Below are positions 49,301 through 64,000 of a stretch of 64,000 nucleotides of DNA, piece after piece. This stretch comes from Ilex aquifolium (taxonomy: Eukaryota; Streptophyta; Magnoliopsida; Aquifoliales; Aquifoliaceae). The translations under genes were made by a program, and so were the position numbers. Where the stretch lies: contig OX637396.1 of assembly GCA_951799425.1 (NCBI GenBank), forward strand, positions 40,477,901-40,541,900, in the 5' to 3' direction. The notes under the pieces were generated by a model. The model saw only the letters and a program-made list of their open reading frames with translations. It did no database searches and was not told the DNA's origin. Position 1 is the stretch's first letter, and every line of letters begins with the position of its first letter.

Positions 49301-50010
49301 TGAAGGTAAATTTGGTGTCAGTTTGATTAAAATGAAATTTTAAATTGATAAATTTACTGTTAATTTAGTGATAATCGCTAAAATTGAATGTTCATTTGAT
49401 TTAAATTGAATGCAGTTTTGATAAAAATAAATTTTAAATTAATAAAATTTAATGTTAATTTGACACCCACCACCCACCACCTGCCACAATTCATATTTCA
49501 TCAATTGAATGCAAATTTGTTAAGATTAAATATTTATTTAGTTTTAATTTAATAAAATTGAATGTTAATTTGGTATTGAATTAATGAAATTGGATATTAA
49601 TTTGATACAATTGAAGGAAAATTTAAATTATTTTTATAAAATTAAAATTTAAATTTATTAAATTGAATTCATAAATAATGAAATTGAATTAAAAATTAGT
49701 CAAGAGTATTTATTTCTATATATAAGTATATAATCGTATATAATCTATAAAGATGGGGTATAAAAGACTGAAAATGATTTCCTGTAAGGGGTATTTTGAT
49801 AAAAACATAATTTCCACAAAAATCTGACAGGGGTAGCAATGATTATTTCAAAAACTAGAGGAGTGTTCCTGTAATTATGCTATTTTCCAGGGTGTGTCAG
49901 TGAAATTTATCCTATAATTTTTTATTATTAATAAAATTTTGCTTTATTTGGACTTTACTTCCTAAAAAAAAACCAACAATCTTATCTGCACGAAAACCCT
50001 CCCTTAAATC
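46321..50010. other. Intergenic region upstream of the beta-glucosidase
   Basis: No gene is supported. Contents: a truncated MULE-family half at 47290-47660 (separate entry), a CpG-richer patch at 48450-48610, a 120-codon open frame at 48782-49141 that matches no family I know, and an AT-rich degenerate repeat at 49145-49700 related to the spacer at 42.3-43.1 kb. Confidence 0.5.
47290..47660. mobile_element. Truncated half of the BGLU-intron MULE family
   Basis: GTCACTTAATCACTCAGACCCC, AATATTACACATA and GTGTGTAACACTTAGA..CCCTAC match the left end of the element at 52574, in the same order with some divergence. The right arm is missing, so only a half remains. Confidence 0.7.
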
Positions 50011-50129
50011 CTATATAAACCAGAAGAGCCTCACCCTTCTATTTCACAATCACAAACACAAAGCTACCACAAAGCAAAGTTGTTCAAAAAGTCTCTGCTG
50101 AGACGTTTAAGGTTTTTCTAAGATCAGTT
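50011..50129 (+). promoter_or_regulatory. Core promoter and leader of the beta-glucosidase gene
   Basis: A TATATAAAC TATA box (50012-50020) lies about 110 bp before the ATG. The CA-rich DNA after it (TTTCACAATCACAAACAC) is typical of a plant leader. Transcription probably starts near 50040-50045. Confidence 0.6.
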
Positions 50130-55789
<5,660 letters not shown>

Positions 55790-55824
55790 AGGCAAGAGAA
55801 GAAGTCAATCAAGCAAAATTGCAA

Positions 55825-55830
55825 AATAAA
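55825..55830 (+). terminator. Poly(A) signal of the beta-glucosidase gene
   Basis: AATAAA lies 36 bp after the stop codon, and another AATAAA overlaps the stop itself (55785-55790). An A-rich run follows at 55838-55851. Use is inferred. Confidence 0.5.
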
Positions 55831-55851
55831 GAAGATAAAAAAAAAAAAAAA

Positions 55852-56852
55852 ATCTTTACTTTTCCCAACCATGTTTGTTGTATTCAAATAAGCTAAGGTA
55901 CGTACCAACTATAGTTGGAATTGGTACCAAACTTTGTCAAGGTTGATCGAGGTTTACATTTAATCATCGATCATTGTGTTGTAGCCCATTGTATCTTTGA
56001 ATCTTGCGATTCCTTTCCGTATTTAATGGAGATATGGTAATAGTTGAGTTATTTAAACTCTTTCCATTTTTTGTGATTTCTTTACTCTTTTTTTTTACAC
56101 AAGGACAAAATAAACTTTTTCCATCTAAGATGGACTTAAAAATAAAATTTTTTCCACGTAAGACTTTTTGACAAATAAATATGTTTTGATGTACCAATCT
56201 CCAAAAGACCTCTTTTTTTGGTTAATTTCAACAAAACCCAACACCTACGTGACGACTTTCTCTCAAAGTTTGGCTCTTTAATTAGCACACACATGAGATT
56301 AACGAGCAATTGGCCTAATGTTTACCAGTCTTGCTATTAGATCTTAAATTATGGATTTGACCCTCATAATCCTCGACTCTTGTAATAGACTTTTATTTGC
56401 CCCCCCAAAAAAAAATAGCGCGAACATCTGATTTGTTTCAGGGTTTTTTTTGGGTATACCACGGTGCATACTAGATTATCCAGATGCTGTAGGATAGCCT
56501 AGGAGTCGGTATTGAATTTGAAATACTTTTCCATACTTGTAGCCATTTAATTTCCATGCCTTTTGTTTGTAATGTGGAACCCATTAACCTTTGAGTGTGT
56601 GTGTGTGATATAAGGGCCTATGACATTTCTACTTTTAAGTAGAAATGTTGTAGTGTTCTCTGGTCAAAAAAACTTTCATTTCATAGAACATAAGATGTAA
56701 AAAGAATTACAGAAAATGGTGGATAAGAAATCCACCCAAAAAACACAAAAACAAAGAACATGAAATGAAAGTAGCAAATATACAACATGAAGAGACACTT
56801 TAAAATCTCATAGTAGCAAATATACAATAAATGTACATATATTTTCTCTTGC
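55852..56852. other. 3' flanks between BGLU and the kinase gene
   Basis: About 1 kb between the convergent BGLU and fructosamine-kinase genes. It is AT-rich, contains no domain-bearing frame and presumably holds both 3' UTRs. Confidence 0.5.
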
Positions 56853-59800
56853 CTAAGCCTTCAACATCCGCAGATAATCGTCGATTATGGACATGGCAGA
56901 TGACCGGTAGCCAGAACCAAATAGATTGTAGTGATTCAAGTAATGGTATAGCATATAAAGATCTCTCCTCTTCTGAAAGCCAGGTTGCTTGGGCATGACC
57001 TGAAAAAAGAGCAACAACGGCGGAACTAGGGCATTAAAAACAGTTCCTGATGAACAAATTCCCTTAAAATTTGGATTGGAAATCAACCAAGAATGAAACT
57101 GAACAAATGAGTTTGGAAGCATCAAATGTTTTCATTCATAGTTCACATAATGATCATATCGTCGAACCCATATTTCATATCATATCATCTTTTTCATCTG
57201 TTTTTCTTTGCCACACTAAGGTGAAAGGGGGAAAATGAGGAACACCAAGATAAAGAAATATGGTGAATATTCACATGGTCTTCTAGGTATATACTACTTG
57301 GATCTGCCTGAAAGTGAAAACGGAGAGGAAGATACCTCAAAATAGGCATTGTAGAAAGATCCTCCAAATCCAGCACACCATGACATTCCAAATTCTGCCT
57401 CATTATGTCCATCTACATAAAATGGAAGGACTTGCAACATCAACACGTAGTCCTCTAAATAGCAGTAGAAGCTCTTAAAAAGAAACATATTCAACCAGTT
57501 TTCTGCATATTTTATGATAATCAGAACTTCTATCTGACATTATATTATTAGAGTAATCGACTGCTTATGGTCCCAACTGTTTGCCATGCATCTCATCCTT
57601 GAATCCTGACATAGCCCGTATGTTGACTAGTCATGCCTATCCTTCAATCCGACATGACATGTACCCAGCCAATGGCTTTCACGTGTTGCATCTGACATGT
57701 CATTCTCTGCCTCAGTGCCGTATAGCTCGCAAGCATTTTCAGTTGCCTTGACATCATTGGACTGGGACAGAACGACACAGCAGCATAGCGCCTTTTTGCT
57801 GCAATAAGCTTTAAGGGTAATAACCTGGCCACTTAAGCAAGGATTTCACTGTCTCAAATGGTAGTACCATGGACTTGGTTTACTGCACCCTTGTCATGGG
57901 CTTCCCAAAAAGAACCAAGACACTTACCAAACACCGGATATGTATTGCGGTCTTCAAGTCCGTGCAGGTTTATATGCTGAGCTTGCATTTAATGTTGGTC
58001 AAGCCTAACGGTATTGGGACATTAAAGCCCCATTAAGGGGCCAATCTACCACTCATTCCTTAACCCTCATTGAATATTGCTGGCACCTCCAGCTTCTTCT
58101 TAGGTTGCCTTCCCTTCCCTCATCCTCTCCCAATCCTCGGTCCATGACATAGTCCTATTTGTGGCACCTCTCCATACCAGCAACCCTTTATCAACTCCGT
58201 GTAAATATCCAATGGATAGGATATACCTACACTACCGCGTTACAAACAAGAAAATTGTAGTCAAACACAGCCATGCACACCAACTCATCTACACAAACAT
58301 CTCATCCATGGTAATTGCTTTTCAAAGTTTCACTTATATAAAAAAACAGATGACCTTCATTTCATTCATCCAGATGCCCCTTAACTTCCAGTTCATTATT
58401 GTAGATACCACTTGACTATGCGCAATTATACGTATTTCTCTGCTGGAAATTGGTACAGTTCCCACCCATTCTCATTTTTTATGAAAGAAAAAAAAAACCA
58501 CAAAAGTACAGGATTTATAGCGTGTTTCGGAACTTTTTCCAAACCCTGAATGAAAAGTTTGTAATTCCTAACTTGGTAAGTGTATCCTATGATTCAACAG
58601 GCATGAAATGGTTGGCTCCCCATGTCACCAATTGCTTCTTTGTAAATAGTACATACCTTTGGAAAATTTTGATTTTGGAATTTTCATATGTTTGATCAAA
58701 AAATACCACCTGGAACTGGGCTTTGGAGGTGACAGAAAAGCCACCAACCATATCTAATTGTGTTCTGCTAAATTCCTTGGCTGTTCAGTGGCTAACATGT
58801 AGTAGCCACTAACTAAAAAGGAAAATGCATACTAACCATCCAGGAGCAAAATGGTATTGCAACCTAAATCAACTTGTACTTACAGTAACACGCTGGATCA
58901 AGTATAACAGGGTCTCCGTTCTTGTCAGCGCTAATATTCCCACTCCATAAGTCTCCATGTAACAGGCATGGCTCTATCAAAACATCTTCAAAAAGCGGTC
59001 CCATATTCTTCACCAATCTTTGTCCTGTTAGTAATCACAAACCAGATAAATAATGAACCATGTCATTTTGCAAGAATAATAGTAGGTGGATATATCTTAG
59101 AAACAAAAATGTCCTACACTTGCACATCACTAGTCTGTGTAAATGGGCATGTCAAGTTTTAAAATCCCATGGCAACAGTCATTAGGCTAATATAATTCAA
59201 AAGCAAGATTTTGGTCACTGATAGTTGATAGCTTAGAAATCAAGCTAGGGAGAATGTAACCATAAGATTTTCAATGCTGCGATAAATGAAATACGCAACC
59301 AGGACACCAGCAGAAATCACTAATAACAGATAAGTACATCTAATTCTATATCAAATATTAATGCACAGGGCAGTTAATTTAATTGGTTTGGTCATCAAGA
59401 ATTTGAGTACTGCAAGTATGATACAGGATAAAATCTATTTGCCCACCATAATGTTACAAGTTACAAGAAGTAGAAGATGACCTCTTTCATATATGGTTGA
59501 ATCACCATACTGTTCGCGTGCCAACTTCAGTTGATAACCCAATCTATGCTCCCCATAAAATTGAATCCAATTTGATGTCCAAGTGTTTATCTGTGGAGTA
59601 CTACACAAATACATATGGATTCATTCAAATTCAAGGAAGCATTTCCACTTATTATTATAAGCAGAGTTAGTAACTTACTGATAATTTCTTCTTAGTGAAG
59701 TTGGCAAATGGATGACAAACATGGGGGATAATGATCAGCCATTAAGAGGACGAGTTCAAAAGTTATTCAATATGTTTCTTGCATTCAAGATCTGTTAGTG

Positions 59801-61822
59801 TGCCATAGTTGGTAGGTGCATATGCATGTGTATGTGTTTGGATTCAAGATGAGAAACATGGGTATCGATGCTCAACCATTAAAATGACAAGTATGAAAGT
59901 GATTCAAATGATTCTTGCATTCAACATATGTTGGTGTGTTGTAGTCGAGTAGGTGCAAATGCATGCATGTGTGTGTGTGCGTGTGCATGTGTGAGAGAAA
60001 TGATAATGATCTAGGAGTGAGACATGTACCTGCCAATGGTATTGTCAACATAAAAACCAAAACCTTTTTCAGATTTCCCCGCTTTATGCATTTCAGCAAG
60101 CTTCCTTCCTAATGCAGACTGAGGACTGGTGAATGGTCAAGGAACTGATAGATAATTGTTAACTCCGTCATCAGGCTACAAAAAAAATCATCTCCCACCT
60201 GGTTGCCTCTAGAAGAGCCAAATTCAATACATTCCATAATGATATATGAACCACCTGTTGGCAGGGCTCCAACCTATTGTGAATAGAAGAAATTGTAAGG
60301 TTTTACAGTTAAGCACCTGCATAGGTAGACTTACAAGGTGATATGAATTTCTCTGCCCAAAAGCTTCCTCACCTTAAATGGTTTAGGCACACGGATCGAT
60401 CCAGTTTCGTACATTGCATCTAAACCCAAAGCCTCTCCCTCAAACATTGATGGTCCAATACTCCTGTTCCAGTTTCAATAGCATCAGATCGAGCAAGCAA
60501 CATAACAGTAATTATTTTACATGACATTCTATTATTCCCCATCAACACGTCATCCTATAAGAAAGATCGTTCACAACTTGGACATTATACTATATGTAAT
60601 ACTAGGGGTGAAAAGCAAATAAAACAACAAATCAGACTATATTCAGAAGTAACTCAGCAATTGTTTGTATACCCAAGCACCAAATTAAATCATCCAACCA
60701 TCGAAGAACACCACACCTATTTGTTTTAACAAAAAAGGAGCCAGCATCAGTGTCATAACGATTGGCAAGATTGATGCAACCACCACCAATGGAACTAATC
60801 CTTGTAATCTGTGTTGCCTTTCCTTCTGATAGAACCCATTCACGGATTGGATCATCATGCATCGTAGCCCCTGTTATGAAACCATAACATCATGAAAAAA
60901 ATAAAAACTATTCAATAAAAACCCATATAATGTAAACTTCCTGTGTGTAGCCGTGCAACTCCAAAATCAACATACTAAAGTGTTATAATCTGCTAAATAA
61001 AGATATACACATCATTCACATTCCCATCCCCAACCCCCTTTCAGTCTAGACCTTCATCAAAATGTAAATTATCAAAACACTTTATCGAGAAGATTATCAC
61101 AAGAGATACTTTTAAAACAATCACACGTATAGCCCTTCTACAATTATTATTATTTGTGAAAAACTACTGAAATTTGGTTATCGAAATCAGCAAATAAAAT
61201 AATGAGCATGTAGTCCAGGGATGGTTCATCCCCAGCGTTCATGAATTGAAAGTTTTTTAATTGATGTACAATATAGATATACCCATCAGCCAATTTGAAT
61301 GGAGAATAATCTACACAAGGAGAGACAGGGGAGAGTGACCAATAAGAGAAACTTTATGATACAAGTAGACCGCGAAAGAAGCTGTCAAGAACATCAAAAC
61401 AGTGACTAACAGTTAATTCGACTCCATCACTGTTCAAATTATCAAACAGCATTCACTGGAAAAGGAAAATTGCACCAAATTCCAAATAACAAACAAAGAA
61501 TACTTGCAAGAAAGAAGAAGCGTACATCTATTTCATGCATAAAGGTTGTTTCCTTATATTCACCAATTTCATTAACGAAAACAGCAAAATTGGTCTCAAA
61601 AGAACATGAAACAGTTGGTGGGTCGAAAAATATTCAGCTCATAAAATGTTTTCTCAAGCAGGAACAAAATTTTAGTACTTATAGCTCACAATCTACTTAA
61701 GAAAGTGTGGAGAGTTTGTCCTTACTAGCCAATGGTTTGGGTTTGGTGAAGGAGAATCGACGAGGACGAGACATACAAGGAATGGAGGATGATAAGGAGG
61801 TGATTCCCACGTGTGCCACCAT
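56853..61822 (-). CDS. Fructosamine-3-kinase-related protein, plastid-targeted
   Basis: Phosphorylates ketosamines (fructosamine/ribulosamine adducts) on proteins, allowing deglycation. Nine exons: 61726-61822, 60717-60870, 60373-60463, 60199-60273, 60030-60118, 59482-59600, 58884-59024, 57336-57412 and 56853-56999, giving 329 residues. The first 32 residues are Ser/Arg-rich with no acids ([22 protein letters not shown]), a likely chloroplast transit peptide. The P-loop is GGGCINL with Cys64, the position of the redox-switch cysteine known in Arabidopsis FN3K. Lys81 lies in FFVKTN, catalytic Asp233 in HGDLWSGN, and metal-binding Asp251 in [18 protein letters not shown]. The protein ends [15 protein letters not shown]. 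All junctions are phase-consistent and I see no damage. A foldback element sits 14 bp upstream of the ATG. Confidence 0.94.
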
Positions 61823-61827
61823 TCCCT

Positions 61828-63092
61828 CTCTCTCTCGGGCGCAGCTCCTCTGCTGTTGATGAAAAACAGCAGGGTGTGCTGTTAAACAAAACGTTACCGT
61901 TTTGTTAAATGTGGTCCCACTTTCTGCACAAGTAGACAATTTCTGCACAAGTTGACAAACAATTCCCAAAATACAAAGCCTCTACTTGTACTCTTCCACC
62001 AAAATACTAACTGCGCATTTTTTTAAATATTGTATTTTTTAGTCTGATTACAAAATAACACGTGAAAAATTTATTTATTATTTTACTTAACTTTTTAAAT
62101 TTCAAAGATCAAATAAAATTGAAATTAAAATTTACAAATAAAAAATCTTTTTAAGATATGGTACTGAATTTTTTTTGAATATGATACCGAAAAAATTTAC
62201 ATGCTCAGTTGTGTTTGGATTGTATATTTCGGGTTCATGTTGAATACTATCTCATAATTTTTCATTGATTAAAAATTTGCTAAATTCACCAAATAATAAA
62301 AAATATGTAAACAATCATCTTTTACAAGGATTCGTGTTAATACCCAATAAAGAAATAACCAAAATATGGTATCTCATTTATACAATAAAAGTTCAATATG
62401 TTAATCATGTTAATTTTACATTTTTCGTGTTGGCAATTCATATATTTTTAATTCGTGTCATATCTAGTTTGAGCATTAACCTGTGAATTTCATATCTAGT
62501 TTTAGCTATTTTATCATATTGTATAAAAAATTTCCACTCTAAATGTAAGTAGGTGATTAAATATTTACTTTAGTTGAAGTATAAGTATGTTTAAATAAAA
62601 ATTATTAAATTAACCATCTAGTGTCAAGACATATTACATAATTAATAAAATAAATTAAATAAGGTTGACTAGTATTCAACATGAACCCGAAATATATAAT
62701 CCAAACACAACTGAGCATGTAAATTTTTTCGGTATCATATTAAAAAAAAATTCAGTACCATATCTTAAAAAGATTTTTTATTTATAAATTTTAATTTCAG
62801 TTTTATTTGATCTTTTGAAATTTAAAAAGTTAAGTAAAATAATAAATAAATTTTTCACGTGTTATTTTGTGATCAGACTAAAAAATACAATATTTAAAAA
62901 AATGTCCAGTTAGTATTTTGGTGGAAGAGTGCAAGTGGAGGCTTTGTATTTTGGGAATTTTTTGTCTACTTATGCAGAAAGTTGTCTACTTGTACAGGAA
63001 GTGAACCACACTTAACAAAACGGTGAGGTTTTGTGTAACAGCACACCGTGCTGTTTTTCATCAACAGCAGAGGAGCTGCGCCCCTCTCTCTC
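61828..63092. mobile_element. 1.25-kb foldback element in the kinase leader
   Basis: The body is 61837-63083. The ends GGGCGCAGCTCCTCTGCTG and its complement CAGCAGAGGAGCTGCGCCC open arms of about 420 bp (61837-62255 and 62660-63083) that match with few mismatches: GATGAAAAACAGCA, GTGTGCTGTTA, CACAAGTAGACAA, CCAAAATACAAAGCCTC and CACGTGAAAAA. A ~400-bp AT-rich loop separates them. Both sides carry CTCTCTCTC (61828-61836 and 63084-63092). Nine-base flanks and long inverted repeats suggest a MULE-type foldback, although the flank is a simple repeat. It separates the kinase start codon from its original promoter. Confidence 0.85.
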
Positions 63093-63225
63093 TCTCTATC
63101 TTCGCTCTCTCTGAAACCTTCTAGTCGCTCCGTCAGGCAAACAGACCACTCGTTGCCCGTGTGGGCTCGGGTTCGCACTTCGGACCTTATTGGATTTTAC
63201 TTTTGGAAATGGGCCATAGTACCAA
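63084..63225 (-). promoter_or_regulatory. Original upstream leader/promoter of the kinase gene
   Basis: The DNA past the foldback continues the CT tract (GA-rich leader on the minus strand) and then a GC-rich segment (63121-63180). A site-II-like motif TGGGCC lies at 63210-63215. Joined in thought to the ATG at 61822, this makes a normal plant leader, so the element probably split it. This is inference. Confidence 0.45.
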
Positions 63226-64000
63226 CTTTAATACCATATCGATATACTATAAATAATTTTGTGCTATGTAATAATAAAAATATAAATATTATAAAAAATA
63301 TATTTTGTGCAATGTAATAATAAAAATATAAATATTATAAAAATTAAAGAAAACAGAAAAAAATAAGAGAAGTAAGGAAGGAGAGATTGATGACCATTTA
63401 AAAATACTGATATATTTGAGTAGAAAAATAAATTTTATATTATTGAATCAAAGTATATAAAAATTAAATCAATCTTGAATGTTATTATATTTTATGAGTT
63501 AAAGAGTTCAAGTTACTATCGGTAATATTAGCTATATTTTATCCACACTACAAACTTTAGTTTCATTGACTTGTAGTTTTACTTTTAAAAATAATAAAAT
63601 AATAAAAATAAGTATTAAAGGGATTTTATGTGATAATTTTTATTATTATCAAATAAAAAATGGAGGAAAAGTATTATTTAAATTATTTATTTACTCTCAT
63701 TAGATAGACTAATTAGAACTAGCACTAAAAGAAATTAGACATTTAACCGCTAAAATTCTTATGGTTAAATGTTTAAAAGCTACAATCTTGCCACTAAAAA
63801 TCTTATTTTTTGTGGTGTAGGGTGTCCCAAGCACTTTTTATTTATTTATTTTTTTATCATGGTTAAAATGTTAAATGTAAATAAATTGAGTTATTGCGTA
63901 CAATTGTTCAATTGTACACCTATATCAAATGATTATAAACTTTTGAACACATTTTGGACATATACTTATGTAACCGTCTTGATAAATTTTGAATATATAC
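63226..64000. other. AT-rich end of the window
   Basis: About 775 bp of very AT-rich DNA with no recognised gene or complete element. A short duplicated word (AATAATAAAAATATAAATATTATAAAAA) occurs twice near 63269 and 63317 in broken form. Confidence 0.4.

Overview
This window is nuclear DNA of a flowering plant, almost certainly a eudicot. The reasons are GT-AG introns of about 80 to 2000 bp, AT-rich intergenic DNA, plant-specific gene families, and a dense load of Helitron, hAT, MULE and SINE-type elements. The species cannot be named from the sequence.

Six gene models could be rebuilt exon by exon, all with in-frame junctions. (1) On the + strand, 1-8352, is the C-terminal ~700 residues of a beta/gamma-class phospholipase D, cut by the left window edge. 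(2) On the - strand, 9824-11461, is an ataxin-10-domain ARM-repeat protein like MEE50. (3) On the - strand, 27391-33513, is a seven-exon GET3a-type tail-anchored-protein targeting ATPase. (4) On the - strand, 38354-39843, is a plant-specific protein resembling the TRM/DUF4378 family. (5) On the + strand, 50130-55789, is a 13-exon family GH1 beta-glucosidase without a signal peptide. (6) On the - strand, 56853-61822, is a nine-exon fructosamine-3-kinase-related protein with a probable chloroplast transit peptide. A decayed protein-kinase-like locus lies at 17.5-18.8 kb (- strand), and part of its upstream region is duplicated at 15.27-15.84 kb.

The gaps between genes are mostly repeats. At 8.4-9.8 kb there is a 5S rRNA-derived retropseudogene. 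From 12.7 to 26.5 kb there are two hAT-type elements, a long foldback, a ~390-400 bp tandem repeat and a Helitron cluster. From 33.5 to 38.3 kb there are a CAC-rich Helitron, a foldback and a SINE. From 40.5 to 50 kb there are two SINEs, two minisatellite arrays in opposite orientation, a 140-bp triplicate and other AT-rich degenerate repeats. Two MULE-like elements sit inside genes: one in BGLU intron 6 with a perfect 9-bp target duplication, and a 1.25-kb foldback in the 5' leader of the fructosamine-kinase gene, 14 bp from its start codon.

The genes are ordinary housekeeping or specialised-metabolism loci and do not form a pathway. The most notable features are the foldback in the kinase leader, the mirrored minisatellite arrays, the CAC-filled Helitron and the retroposed 5S sequence. 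No clearly new multi-gene system was seen.
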